Positions 24,369 to 32,643 of a stretch of DNA of 64,000 nucleotides are shown here, piece by piece (position 1 is the first letter of the stretch; every line of letters starts with the position of its first letter). The notes under the pieces are model-generated. The model made no database searches, had not been told where the DNA came from, and saw only the letters and a list, made by a program, of their open reading frames with translations. The position numbers and the translations under genes were made by a program. The stretch comes from Eubacteriaceae bacterium (lineage in GTDB: Bacteria; Bacillota; Clostridia; Lachnospirales; Lachnospiraceae): assembly GCA_910574915.1 (NCBI GenBank), contig CAJTCR010000024.1, positions 1 through 64,000 on the forward strand, in the 5' to 3' direction.

Positions 24369-25507
24369 GAACGTCTTCCTCCCTGCTGGTTTCTAAAAGC
24401 CTTCTGGCATTTAAAGCATAATGGCTGGCCCATTTTTTCATAAGAATAGTTCCATACATTTTTAGGTATTACACTGCCGCATTTGTCACAGCAGAAATCC
24501 TGTGCGCGATCCTTTTCCGTCATTTCCCGGCCATGCGATGATTCCTGCGGCTGGCCGTCTCCAGGGCTTCTTTTTTGTGTAGCCTGATTTTCGTCCGGAT
24601 CCTGGCTGACGGAAGGTTCTTCATATACATCTGCAGGCAAAACTGCTTCATCATCTGCCGTCTGCGGGATGGAAATAGTCTGCACGACAGGACGTGTATT
24701 CCCAAAAAGGTTCCCTACACTCTGCATGGCCTGCTGTAACAGCATTTGTTTGATAACCGGATCGTTATAATCCGGTGAAAAAGACATCCTTGCCACAGCA
24801 AAAGGTTTTTTTAATTCCCCGATCGTATAAGCGCCTTTAATGCCCAAAAGATCCCTGATTACCCTCAAAATAGCCCCTGTTGCGGCTTTCTGCGGTGCAT
24901 TTGCCCGAAGCTGCGTCATTGCATCCAAAAGACTGTTTTCTATGTATTTGTCCCTGTCATGCTCCGCAATCATATAAATTTTAACCGGATACCCCTGGTC
25001 ATTTTTTGATTCCGTATCAACCCATTCGCCTGCATACTTCTTAGCCGCTTCCTTCGATGCCTTATAGTCAGAAATCCCCCTCTGTGCTTTTTCCTCATAG
25101 GACAGACGGTATTTTTTTTCTTCCGTCACAAGGTCTATCACCTTGAAATTATTACTGGTGCGCACGCTCCCGTCCGGTAGCCTGATAGCGCCAAACGCAC
25201 TTGCCTTCCATGTGTTTTCATCCATTTTCACCACATCCCCGGAACCAGGCATAAACTGAATCCCGGCCTCTGTCGCCAGCCTATTTAAAAAAGGCTTTGT
25301 GAGGGAATATAAGTCTTCCCACTTCCCATTTCCGCAGCTGCGAGAACCAACTTTAAATACCTGTGACGCTCGTTCGCTTATATCCACATACAACAGCGAT
25401 GCGCTCATCTTATAAAACGGGTTGACCTGCTGTGTCTCCACAAATGGAAGCGCAAGGTTATAGCTTTCCCTGTTTTTCATAACTGTCTGAATTGATAAGT
25501 TTTGCAT
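24365..25507 (-). CDS. phage early protein with C-terminal zinc ribbon, possible RecT-like annealing protein
   Basis: A 380-residue protein. The N-terminal 270 residues form a single domain with the features FLNRLATEAGIQF, FGAIRLPDGS and AATGAILRVIRDLLGIKGAYT. A disordered Pro/Gln/Asp-rich linker and a zinc ribbon (CCDKCGSVIPKNVW, then LCFKCQ) follow. Position next to an SbcCD-type nuclease resembles the RecT/Bet/Erf annealing partner of phage recombination systems, but I do not recognise a family motif with certainty. The ATG at 25,507 has GGAGGTTTC upstream. Confidence 0.45.
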   Translation of the reverse strand: MQNLSIQTVMKNRESYNLALPFVETQQVNPFYKMSASLLYVDISERASQVFKVGSRSCGNGKWEDLYSLTKPFLNRLATEAGIQFMPGSGDVVKMDENTWKASAFGAIRLPDGSVRTSNNFKVIDLVTEEKKYRLSYEEKAQRGISDYKASKEAAKKYAGEWVDTESKNDQGYPVKIYMIAEHDRDKYIENSLLDAMTQLRANAPQKAATGAILRVIRDLLGIKGAYTIGELKKPFAVARMSFSPDYNDPVIKQMLLQQAMQSVGNLFGNTRPVVQTISIPQTADDEAVLPADVYEEPSVSQDPDENQATQKRSPGDGQPQESSHGREMTEKDRAQDFCCDKCGSVIPKNVWNYSYEKMGQPLCFKCQKAFRNQQGGRRS

Positions 25508-25528
25508 TTTTGAAACCTCCATATTGAT

Positions 25529-25837
25529 TTATTTGCATTTCCATGCTACAATATGAATGCTTATGTGAGTGTCCTGGCAATCTGCCAGACGCTCTTTTTC
25601 CATATTGCACATGTTTGCTGCCCTTAACAATGTGGCTTTTGAAAAAATACCAGCCCTAATATCCTCGCATACAAGCTGCGCCAGATAATCCGGCTCCCGC
25701 CTGCGGCCATCGGCATCCCCGTACCGCAGAATTATGGAAGCAAGTTTCTTTTGCGCATAATGTATAGATTCTTTCAACTGAATAGCCCCAACTTCAAAAC
25801 CAAGCCGGCTTTCAATTTTTTTTTTGAATGTTTCCAA
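25529..25837 (-). CDS. small helical phage protein of unknown function
   Basis: A 102-residue protein. The TTG at 25,837 is preferred because TGAGGAGG lies five bases upstream; the longer frame would overlap the previous gene. The sequence is helical and charged with one HYAQKKLASIILRYG segment and four cysteines near the end. No family is recognised. It sits in the early operon between a membrane protein and the possible annealing protein. Confidence 0.4.
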   Translation of the reverse strand: METFKKKIESRLGFEVGAIQLKESIHYAQKKLASIILRYGDADGRRREPDYLAQLVCEDIRAGIFSKATLLRAANMCNMEKERLADCQDTHISIHIVAWKCK

Positions 25838-25847
25838 AATTTCCTCC

Positions 25848-26237
25848 TCAAAGTATGTCCATATTTTCATCCGGCAGGAATTTGCCAAGCGCCCAGTATA
25901 CAGCCCTGAAAACCATAAGAATAAACAGGTATTCTCCACCATACGCCATATATCCTCTTTCAATGTATGCCGCTATGATGGCACATGACGCGGCAGGGAC
26001 TGTCAATGCTGCAGACAGTATCATCTTTGCAGCTATTACCGCCGCTTTTTTCTGGAACAGCCTGGCTGCCGGGTTTCTGATTTTCTGCACCTGGGACAGA
26101 TATAGCCTGCCTCTGGAATTTTCTGAAATATACTCACATTCCACAACAAGCAGCATTTTATGCACTTTGCATACATCCGTCTGCGCCACCTTTCTTTTTA
26201 ACAATTCCCGCCTGACCCATCCTGCTTTCTGTCTCAT
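25848..26237 (-). CDS. small membrane protein
   Basis: A 129-residue protein with a basic N-terminal half and two hydrophobic segments (AAKMILSAALTVPAASCAIIAAYI and a FILMVFRAVYWAL stretch) near residues 70-115. It could form a hairpin in the membrane. No family is recognised. It overlaps the upstream zinc-ribbon gene by 4 bases. A superinfection-exclusion role is conceivable from position but has no direct support. Confidence 0.45.
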   Translation of the reverse strand: MRQKAGWVRRELLKRKVAQTDVCKVHKMLLVVECEYISENSRGRLYLSQVQKIRNPAARLFQKKAAVIAAKMILSAALTVPAASCAIIAAYIERGYMAYGGEYLFILMVFRAVYWALGKFLPDENMDIL

Positions 26238-26407
26238 ACACCTGCCCTTTCCGAAGACCAGCGGAACGCAAGCTGGTTTGTGCCATTTTCCATTACCAGC
26301 ATCTGTTCCCTCGCCTTCTTTTCTTTTTCTGCCGCATCTTCACAATCGCATTTTTCATTCGGGTCCAGATGTGCTCCGCATTTCTGGCAAACAGTATAAA
26401 ACGCCAT
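26234..26407 (-). CDS. small zinc-finger phage protein
   Basis: A 57-residue protein starting MAFYTVCQKCGAHLDPNEKC followed by DCED. The CxxCGAxLDPxExCDC pattern recurs in many Clostridia prophages and is a likely zinc knuckle. ATG 26,407 is set by AGGAGG seven bases upstream, in preference to the upstream start. No function is known. Confidence 0.6.
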   Translation of the reverse strand: MAFYTVCQKCGAHLDPNEKCDCEDAAEKEKKAREQMLVMENGTNQLAFRWSSERAGV

Positions 26408-26408
26408 T

Positions 26409-26666
26409 TCACGCCTCCTGTCCTCTTGCAATCACTTTGTCCACATCTTCAATGGGAATTTCATAATACTCTGAAAACAAATATTTATTCGCTTTCCCTG
26501 ATGGAAAAGTGTGTTTCCCTCTTTTCTTTGCATCATTATTTATTTTTTTAATCATTTCATATGCCATGCTTCTACGGCATCCCATAAGAGCTGATACATC
26601 TTCTGGTGTAACATATATCCTTGTTGCACTTTTAATTACACCTGGAGCTGTCATGATAGATTCCAT
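26409..26666 (-). CDS. excisionase-like DNA-binding protein
   Basis: An 85-residue protein with a winged-helix/HTH region: RIYVTPEDVSALMGCRRSMAYEMIK, then a basic hairpin with KANKYLFSEYYEIP. This pattern resembles the Xis/MerR-like small regulators of mobile elements. It could direct excision together with the integrase, or act as a regulator. AAAGGAG lies seven bases before the ATG. Confidence 0.5.
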   Translation of the reverse strand: MESIMTAPGVIKSATRIYVTPEDVSALMGCRRSMAYEMIKKINNDAKKRGKHTFPSGKANKYLFSEYYEIPIEDVDKVIARGQEA

Positions 26667-26688
26667 TTATTTACTCCTTTCCTTATAA

Positions 26689-27135
26689 TTAAGCATTCAC
26701 TTCCTTTGATAAATCCTGTTTCACAAGCTGATCTAGTGTAACGCCAAAATAATCTGATAACTTTATTGATTGTTCTAATGTAAGCAAGGTAATACCCTTT
26801 TCGATCAAGCAACAACTGCTTTTATCACGAAAACCTAATAAATCAGAGATATCCTGCTGTGTCATATTGTACTTTTTTCTCAAAAAACGCAGATTTAACA
26901 AATAAAGCGGTTTAACATTTTTCATGTCTACTGTAAGCAGCTCATCAGTTGTCACATTAAAGTGCTCGGCCAATATAATCACTTTTTGCAGTTCAGGCTC
27001 GCATTCACCATTTTCATATCTGCTTACTGTCATTTCCGAATACCCATACCCAGCCACTGAAAGCAGCCTAGAAATATCTTTTTGCGTTTCTCCTTTTTTT
27101 TGGCGGAGATATTTTAAGTTTTCCGCTAAATACAT
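26689..27135 (-). CDS. tandem XRE-domain regulator
   Basis: A 148-residue protein holding two complete helix-turn-helix XRE domains: one with GETQKDISRLLSVAGYGYSEMTVSRYE and one with YNMTQQDISDLLGFRDKSSCCLIEKG. Two Cro/CI-like domains in one chain would let a monomer bind a two-half operator. It follows a series of other HTH genes in the immunity region. GGAAGGAG precedes the ATG at 27,135; the GTG at 27,141 is an alternative. Confidence 0.65.
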   Translation of the reverse strand: MYLAENLKYLRQKKGETQKDISRLLSVAGYGYSEMTVSRYENGECEPELQKVIILAEHFNVTTDELLTVDMKNVKPLYLLNLRFLRKKYNMTQQDISDLLGFRDKSSCCLIEKGITLLTLEQSIKLSDYFGVTLDQLVKQDLSKEVNA

Positions 27136-27147
27136 TGGCACTCCTTC

Positions 27148-27621
27148 CTATAGATTTTTCTTAACCCAGACTTTCAAATTCTGAGCAATAGCTTCCAATT
27201 CTCCCAAATTCTCAAGCACCTTCTGCATGGCTGGTTTTTCGTCATCTGAAATAATGCCATCTTCTGTAATATCCAGTAAAATTTTTTCTGTCTGGTTGAT
27301 TTTCTTAAATGATGACAACGCCCTGACTGTTATGCGGTCCAGATCGACTGCACCAACTTTTGGCATATCACATCCCAATGGACAGATTTCAGTGCAATAA
27401 TAATTTCTAAGTTCTGGAGCGTTGTACAAATCGGCCATCAGATGGACTTCCTCCGGATATGGATTAACCACCCCACTCTCTATTCTATAAAGCCGGCCTC
27501 TATCAATGGACATTATATCTGCTGCCCCTTCCCTGCTCTTTAGCTGCTCATTGTGCGTTGATGCCGCGCAACGGGCTTTAAAAAAGATATTGGAGCTGGT
27601 TTTCGGTGTAATATTTGCCAT
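27148..27621 (-). CDS. XRE-family regulator
   Basis: A 157-residue protein with an N-terminal helix-turn-helix: SREGAADIMSIDRGRLYRIESG (cited in part), then NPYPEEVHLMADLYNAPEL. An RNYYCTEICPLGC segment with three cysteines follows, then a helical C-terminus. The Cys cluster directly after the HTH is characteristic of a common Clostridia prophage regulator family. GAGGTG is nine bases upstream of the ATG at 27,621. It lies directly downstream of the Cro-like gene. Confidence 0.65.
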   Translation of the reverse strand: MANITPKTSSNIFFKARCAASTHNEQLKSREGAADIMSIDRGRLYRIESGVVNPYPEEVHLMADLYNAPELRNYYCTEICPLGCDMPKVGAVDLDRITVRALSSFKKINQTEKILLDITEDGIISDDEKPAMQKVLENLGELEAIAQNLKVWVKKNL

Positions 27622-27654
27622 TTTATTTTTCACCTCCTCTTGCTTATAATATTC

Positions 27655-27879
27655 TCATAGCAAATGGTTCTTATCAGGAACACTACCCACCGAAAAAAGA
27701 TCATCGCCAGAATAACCAAGAACTTTCTTTATCCCTATAGCGACATCAAGGGAAGGCTTTTTATTTCCTGAATTGTTTTCAATTTGGGTATAATGAACCC
27801 GAGAAATACCAACTAAATTAGCAAGTGCTTGTTGAGTAAGCCCCTTTTTTATTCGTTCTTGTTTTAATATTTCTCTCAA
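27655..27879 (-). CDS. Cro-like XRE regulator
   Basis: A 74-residue single-domain XRE protein: REILKQERIKKGLTQQALAN, then GISRVHYTQIENNSGNKKPS. The TTG at 27,879 is the likely start, with GGAGGTG five bases upstream; the longer frame runs into the promoter region. It is divergent from the CI-type repressor gene and the first leftward gene from the switch, the usual place for Cro. Confidence 0.75.
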   Translation of the reverse strand: MREILKQERIKKGLTQQALANLVGISRVHYTQIENNSGNKKPSLDVAIGIKKVLGYSGDDLFSVGSVPDKNHLL

Positions 27880-27901
27880 ATTTGCACCTCCTTTGTTTCT
27901 A

Positions 27902-28015
27902 TTAGGAACTTTATATTTATAATAGTCCCTAATAAGAACATTGTCAAGCATTTTTTGTTCCAGTTTGGGATATTTAACTCTTTTAGTTGCTTTTAGGGAC
28001 ATTTAGGGATAATAT
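27902..28015. promoter_or_regulatory. lysogeny switch with TTAGGGAC-type operators
   Basis: Four octamers of the TTAGG(G/A)A(C/T) type occur: 27,902-27,909, 27,925-27,932 (inverted), 27,993-28,000 and 28,003-28,010. A leftward promoter (TTGACA, 17 bases, TATTAT) faces the Cro-like gene. A rightward one (TTGCTT at 27,987-27,992, 17 bases, TAATAT at 28,010-28,015) faces the CI-like gene. Two octamers fill the spacer of the rightward promoter. Confidence 0.6.
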
Positions 28016-28034
28016 ATTTTTGAAGGAGGATCTT

Positions 28035-28649
28035 ATGGGAATAGCACAACGATTAAAAGAACTTCGTGAATCTGCTCATTTAACACAACAAGAATTGGCT
28101 AAAAAGATATCAATATCACGTTCTACGCTTGCAGGCTATGAATCCGAAAACAAGCAGCCTTCTTATCAGGTATTAGCTCAAATAGCTACTTTTTTTAAAG
28201 TACCTACCGATTATATTTTAGGTGTTGGCATTTTTGAAGATTGGGATTTGCTATTACAAAATAAAGAATCTATCATTAAGCAAATTTCAATTATGACTTC
28301 AAGAATTTCATCAGATATCTTGAACGACCTGGATGACTTGACATTTGCCAGATTAACGTATGCATTTGATGTTCATGTCCGCAAACAAGATGATGGTGTT
28401 GGCATTATTGCGACAGATCCAATTCCTACTTATCCATCACCTATATCAGCTGAAATATCTAACCAGCTATCAGACGAAGAACGATTAATATCTATATTCA
28501 ATTCATTATCACAAGATGATAAAACGATTCTTCTAGGAAAAGCTTTGGACTTAAAACGTTCATCTGTTGCAGCAGATGAAAAATACATTGACAGCCAGGG
28601 AAAATCCCAGCCTTCGAGTGGTACCGGAGGCGGCACAATAGCAGTTTAA
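28035..28649 (+). CDS. CI-like XRE repressor
   Basis: A 204-residue repressor-type protein. The N-terminal XRE domain contains RLKELRESAHLTQQELAKKI (cited in part), then SISRSTLAGYESENKQPS and TDYILG. The C-terminal half is helical with no Ala-Gly cleavage site or Ser/Lys peptidase dyad, so it is not a LexA-like cleavable repressor. GAAGGAGGA precedes the ATG. It is divergent from the Cro-like gene and reads towards the integrase. Its induction probably depends on another factor such as an anti-repressor or a metallopeptidase, neither of which I see next to it. Confidence 0.75.
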   Translation: MGIAQRLKELRESAHLTQQELAKKISISRSTLAGYESENKQPSYQVLAQIATFFKVPTDYILGVGIFEDWDLLLQNKESIIKQISIMTSRISSDILNDLDDLTFARLTYAFDVHVRKQDDGVGIIATDPIPTYPSPISAEISNQLSDEERLISIFNSLSQDDKTILLGKALDLKRSSVAADEKYIDSQGKSQPSSGTGGGTIAV

Positions 28650-28736
28650 AAAAAATAGCACGAATGTCGAATCTGGCAGTATAACGTCAGTTCCTTCTAC
28701 CAGATGAAAATACAGATATGAAAAGGGGAGTCCATT

Positions 28737-29774
28737 ATGGGGTTTGCAGAAGATATGAAAAAGCTGGCAGAACGCCTTGCCGGCATTGAAAACCAGATTA
28801 CAACAGAAGAAGCAACAAAAATGTCCCTGATCCTGCCATTCTTCCAACTGCTGGGTTATGACGTTTTTAACCCTTCTGAGTTCTGCCCGGAATTCACAGC
28901 AGATGTAGGGATTAAAAAAGGCGAAAAAGTAGATTATGCCATCCTGCGCAGCGGGCAGCCAGTCATACTGATAGAAGCAAAGGCCGTCAGCAAAAAGCTG
29001 GACAGGCACAGTTCCCAGCTTTTCCGCTATTTTGTTACAACGCAGGCTAAATTTGCAATACTGACAAACGGCATCCATTATAAATTTTATACCGACCTTG
29101 ACGAGCCGAACAAAATGGATAAAGACCCGTTTATGGAATTTCGCCTTTCAGAAATTAGGGACAGCCAGATACCGCAAATAGAAAAATTCCATAAAAAATA
29201 TTTGGATGTTGAAGAAATACTGGACACAGCGTCTGTCCTCAAATACAACACTCTTTTCAAAAAATCAATCAGCCAGCAGATGGACAGCCCCTCCAATGAC
29301 TTTGTAAAGCTGTTCCTCCAGCCTTTTTATAAAGGCGCGAAAACCCAGGCTGTTATTGAAAAATTCAGGCCTATCCTAAAAAGCGCCATAAAGGAATATA
29401 TCAGTGAAACGGTGAATGACAGGATAAAGTTTGCCCTCGAAAGCGCTGCTGCCACCCCTGCAGATGATGCCCGCATTTCCACAGAAGAAGAATGGGAATC
29501 CGTTACACTGGTCAAGGACATACTCAGGCCGGCTGTCAGCCCGGAAGACATATACCACAAGCAGACAGGCTCCTACCTGGCAATCCTGTACAAAAACAAT
29601 ACGCGTAAATGGATCTGCCGCATTAACCTTTATTCTGCACAGAAAACGCTTATCTTGCCGGATGGAAATAAAAAAAGAGAGGCGGCACCCTATCGAAAAC
29701 GTATCAGACATACAGAATTATGCCTCCGAAATTACAGCCGCTGCCAGGCGCTATACAGAACCGCAAAAGCCTAA
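28737..29774 (+). CDS. HsdR N-terminal-like (restriction endonuclease-like) protein, frameshifted near the end
   Basis: A 345-residue protein. Residues about 25-130 match the type I restriction enzyme HsdR N-terminal domain: EEATKMSLILPFFQLLGYDVF, then DYAILRSGQPVILIEAKA, where the D and the EAK fit the PD-(D/E)XK core. No helicase domain is present; such stand-alone proteins are common in prophages. An A7 tract at 29,670-29,676 shifts the frame. With one A fewer the protein would continue KKERRHPIENVSDI and end at 29,889 (383 residues), as in relatives. The nuclease core is not affected. Confidence 0.75.
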   Translation: MGFAEDMKKLAERLAGIENQITTEEATKMSLILPFFQLLGYDVFNPSEFCPEFTADVGIKKGEKVDYAILRSGQPVILIEAKAVSKKLDRHSSQLFRYFVTTQAKFAILTNGIHYKFYTDLDEPNKMDKDPFMEFRLSEIRDSQIPQIEKFHKKYLDVEEILDTASVLKYNTLFKKSISQQMDSPSNDFVKLFLQPFYKGAKTQAVIEKFRPILKSAIKEYISETVNDRIKFALESAAATPADDARISTEEEWESVTLVKDILRPAVSPEDIYHKQTGSYLAILYKNNTRKWICRINLYSAQKTLILPDGNKKREAAPYRKRIRHTELCLRNYSRCQALYRTAKA

Positions 29775-29889
29775 AAACCAGGAGCGCCTGCTTACAAAAT
29801 GGGGTGCATATGAAATGCCTGACCCATACAGAATACAATTAAAAAAGGGGCCTCGAACAGATTTGAAAAAAATTGAAATAGGAAGATAA
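29670..29889 (+). other. out-of-frame C-terminal remainder of the HsdR-N-like gene
   Basis: After the A7 tract the +2 frame reads ERRHPIENVSDIQNYASEIT and continues to a stop at 29,889. The IENVSDI segment is the expected ending of this family. It has no ribosome site or start of its own, so it is the detached end of the preceding gene rather than a separate one. Confidence 0.65.
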
Positions 29890-29906
29890 AAAGGAGGGAT
29901 AACAGC

Positions 29907-30215
29907 ATGGCCGCAGGCAGACATGAATTATATGACAAAACCAGTTTAGATAGAATCAGCGGATATCTATTAGACGATATGCAAAAACCAGGGCCGCCTT
30001 TCTTAATGGAATGCGAAAAGAATATTATAAAAGAAATAAAAGCCTATACAGAATATATCATAAACCAGGGGCTTAGCAGCAGATGCGATACCGTGCCTAT
30101 CGTTGAAAACCATGCCGGAGAACTGCTTGACAGCATATGTGAATCAAACCGCAGTTATTTTGAAAGCGGAATCAAAACAGGAGCCCTGCTCCTGATGCAG
30201 CTCCTTGATCTGTAA
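29907..30215 (+). CDS. small helical phage protein (DUF6809-like)
   Basis: A 102-residue, mostly helical protein. It ends NRSYFESGIKTGALLLMQLL, resembling the YFxxGFKLGAxLMxE ending of the DUF6809 family found in Lachnospiraceae prophages; this match is tentative. AAGGAGGG precedes the ATG. It sits just before the integrase and reads with it. Confidence 0.45.
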   Translation: MAAGRHELYDKTSLDRISGYLLDDMQKPGPPFLMECEKNIIKEIKAYTEYIINQGLSSRCDTVPIVENHAGELLDSICESNRSYFESGIKTGALLLMQLLDL

Positions 30216-30245
30216 ATCAAGCTGATAATGAAAAGAGAGAGGACT

Positions 30246-31337
30246 ATGCCCGCTTACAAATACACCCTAAAAAACGGCAAAACCATGTGGTATGCCGCTT
30301 TCAACTACACCGACTGGACCGGCAAATACCGGCACACATGCAAGCGTGGCTTTAAGACGCAGCGTGAAGCAAAAGAATACGAGCGTTCTGTCCTGGACCA
30401 GCAGAACGCCACAAGCGACATACTCTTTTCTTCCCTTGTGGAAATTTATATGGAGGATATGTCGCACCGCCTAAAGCCTACTACTATGGACAACAAGCGG
30501 AATATCATAGACAGCAAACTGCTCCCTTACTTTTCCAGGCTCAAAGTGTGCGACATTGACACCATAAGAGTCCGGAAATGGCAGAACGAGCTGATATCTT
30601 TCCGAGATGAGAATGGAAAGCCATATTCCCAAACATATTTAAAGACCGTGAATAACCAGCTTTCCGCAATACTGAACTATGCCGTAACGCATTATAACCT
30701 TTCAGCAAATCCCTGCAGGGCAGCCGGAAGCATCGGAAAGAGCAAAGCAGGTGAAATGAAATACTGGACGCGGGAGCAGTATGAGGCATTCTCCAAAAAC
30801 ATCCGGAAATCCGCAACAAAGCTGGCTTTTGATATGCTGTTCTACACGGGAATGCGGTCCGGCGAGCTCCTGGCGCTTACGCCTGCTGACATACTGCCGG
30901 ACAAGCGCATTTCCATTAATAAGAACTATGCCAAAGTAAAAGGCGAGGAGCTAATCCTGATCCCAAAAACAGCGAAAAGCAACCGGAGTATCGCCATACC
31001 AGATTTTCTTTATGATGATATTTTCGATTATATTTCAAAACTTGGAGGGATCGGAAAAGACGACCGGATCTTTTATTTTACAAAATCCGCACTGGAAAAG
31101 GAGATCAAACGGGTTGCTGAAAAAGCAGGCCTGCCAAACATACGTGTGCATGATCTCAGGCATTCGCACGCCAGCATGCTGATCGATATGGGTTTTGACA
31201 TTTTGGAGATTTCAGAACGGCTTGGGCATGAATCTGCTAAAACCACGCTGGACACTTATTCGCATTTGTATCCGGAAAAAGACACAAAACTGGCTGGGGC
31301 ATTGAATAAGCTGCGCAGGCCGGATATTATCGAATGA
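30246..31337 (+). CDS. tyrosine integrase
   Basis: A 363-residue phage-type tyrosine recombinase. The N-terminal AP2-like arm-binding part is at 1-55 and the core-binding helical domain at about 56-165. The catalytic domain has R204 (TGMRSGELL), K243, H302-x-x-R305 (VHDLRHSH), H328 (LGHES) and the nucleophile Y338 (TLDTYSHLY), so all catalytic positions are present. It is of the Tn916/phage phi-LC3 kind. It inserts and excises the element at a short att core. The ATG at 30,246 follows GAGAGAGG. The next chromosomal gene is guaA, about 2 kb away. Confidence 0.9.
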   Translation: MPAYKYTLKNGKTMWYAAFNYTDWTGKYRHTCKRGFKTQREAKEYERSVLDQQNATSDILFSSLVEIYMEDMSHRLKPTTMDNKRNIIDSKLLPYFSRLKVCDIDTIRVRKWQNELISFRDENGKPYSQTYLKTVNNQLSAILNYAVTHYNLSANPCRAAGSIGKSKAGEMKYWTREQYEAFSKNIRKSATKLAFDMLFYTGMRSGELLALTPADILPDKRISINKNYAKVKGEELILIPKTAKSNRSIAIPDFLYDDIFDYISKLGGIGKDDRIFYFTKSALEKEIKRVAEKAGLPNIRVHDLRHSHASMLIDMGFDILEISERLGHESAKTTLDTYSHLYPEKDTKLAGALNKLRRPDIIE

Positions 31338-31364
31338 CATTCTTTTTAAAATAATATTTTTAAG

Positions 31365-31402
31365 AAGGAGGCAGTTATAAAATGCTATGGAAAATTGTAT
31401 AA
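31365..31402 (+). promoter_or_regulatory. ribosome site with an overlapping six-codon mini-ORF
   Basis: AAGGAGG (31,365-31,371) lies 10 bases before an ATG that opens a six-codon frame (MLWKIV, 31,382-31,402). The ATG of the STAS-GHKL gene lies inside it at 31,387, 15 bases from the ribosome site and in another frame. The mini-ORF is better spaced and could dampen or couple translation of the larger gene. Confidence 0.4.
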
Positions 31403-32286
31403 TAAAGTTACCTGCAATAACACATACTAAATATAATGACTACTCACAATTAATCAGTGCCATTCGCCCACTATTTGACTTTCCTGATGGCACACATTTT
31501 ATATTAGATTTCTCACAAATAGAATGGCTAGACGCAAATTTACTTGCAATAATCGGTACTGCTATCGAACACAGAAAATTGAACTGCCGTATCAGTTATG
31601 TCCCAGACAGTATAAGTCAGAAACAAGCCGATCTATGGGGACGGAACGGTTTTGGAGCATATTTCAATTTGAAAACACAAAAAAGATATGATTCAACTGT
31701 TGATTATATGGTTTTCAAGTCAAATGAAGCAAAAAAATTCGGCAATTATATAGACAATAATTTACTAAACAAAAAAGGATTTCCTCATTTATCACCGGCT
31801 CTAAACAAAAAAATAAGCAATAACATGCAAGAAATTTTTGGTAACGCTCCTTTACACGGTAAATGTTGTAGTGTTATTTCATGTGGTCAATATTTTCATA
31901 AATCAAGAAAGCTAACCTTTACAATCGTTGACTGCGGGAATACAATAGCAGAGAATGTAGTAGAATTTTTTTTATATCTGCATCAACCAGCCCCTAAGCA
32001 CAATATCCAATGGGCAACCATTGAAAATAATTCAACCAAAAAAATTGTAAATGGCAAATCTGGTGGTATGGGTCTTGCATTGTTAAAAGAATTTATTAAT
32101 TTAAATCAAGGTCACATACAAATCTGTTCCGGAAATGAATTTTGGGAATATACTACAAAAAAAGAGAATTGTACATACATTGATTCAAATTTCCCAGGAA
32201 CAATTGTAAGTATAAACATAAATATGAATGACCAAAAATCATATTTATTGAAAAATGAACTACAAGATATAGATGATTTATTTTGA
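31387..32286 (+). CDS. STAS-like domain fused to a GHKL (HATPase_c) ATPase domain
   Basis: A 299-residue soluble protein. Residues about 1-90 are STAS-like (HFILDFSQIEWLDANLLAIIGTA). Residues about 140-280 are GHKL ATPase: N-box NNMQEIFGNAPLHG (E149, N153), G1 VDCGNTI (D182, G184), G2 GGMGLALLKEF (226-236) and FPGTIVSI at the end. There is no dimerisation His domain or receiver, so it is not a classical histidine kinase. It resembles the anti-sigma or MutL/Hsp90-type GHKL group. It is AT-rich compared with flanking genes. It starts a three-gene operon with a DUF4325 protein and a PIN protein; the function is unknown. Confidence 0.8.
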   Translation: MENCIIKLPAITHTKYNDYSQLISAIRPLFDFPDGTHFILDFSQIEWLDANLLAIIGTAIEHRKLNCRISYVPDSISQKQADLWGRNGFGAYFNLKTQKRYDSTVDYMVFKSNEAKKFGNYIDNNLLNKKGFPHLSPALNKKISNNMQEIFGNAPLHGKCCSVISCGQYFHKSRKLTFTIVDCGNTIAENVVEFFLYLHQPAPKHNIQWATIENNSTKKIVNGKSGGMGLALLKEFINLNQGHIQICSGNEFWEYTTKKENCTYIDSNFPGTIVSININMNDQKSYLLKNELQDIDDLF

Positions 32287-32298
32287 AAGGAGAATATT

Positions 32299-32643
32299 AT
32301 GAAAGAGATCAAAGTTTATGATATAACTGGTTCCAGAGCAATCCTGGATACTCCAGATGGAGACATATTATTTAAAAAATTGTTGAAAAATTTTAAGGAC
32401 GGCCATATTGTAACGTTAGATTTTGAAAAAGTAGACACCATCTTATCTATGTTTTTGAATTCTGCCATCGCACCTTTGTATGAAGTTTATGATAGCGATT
32501 TTTTAAAGCAGCACCTGATCATAAAAAATATGTCTGATGAAGACAAGATCACATTAAAAAGGGTAAATTCCAGAGCTAAGCAATTTTATAAAGAGGCAAA
32601 AGAAAACGCTGACTTACTAATGGAGGATATATACGGTGAATAA
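32299..32643 (+). CDS. DUF4325 STAS-like protein
   Basis: A 114-residue protein of the DUF4325 type. The core GHIVTLDFEKVDTILSMFLNSA (cited in part as HIVTLDFEKVD and MFLNSAIAPLY) has the beta-strand/helix pattern of an STAS domain with the phospho-acceptor Ser region SMFLNS. Family members often lie next to GHKL ATPase genes, as here. By analogy with anti-anti-sigma partner switching it could bind the upstream GHKL protein. GAAAGGAGAA precedes the ATG. It overlaps the PIN gene by 8 bases. Confidence 0.75.
   Translation: MKEIKVYDITGSRAILDTPDGDILFKKLLKNFKDGHIVTLDFEKVDTILSMFLNSAIAPLYEVYDSDFLKQHLIIKNMSDEDKITLKRVNSRAKQFYKEAKENADLLMEDIYGE

Noticed and set aside
29670..29889. Independent small gene after the HsdR-N-like protein
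   Set aside because: It has no ribosome site, and its ending is the expected C-terminus of the preceding gene.
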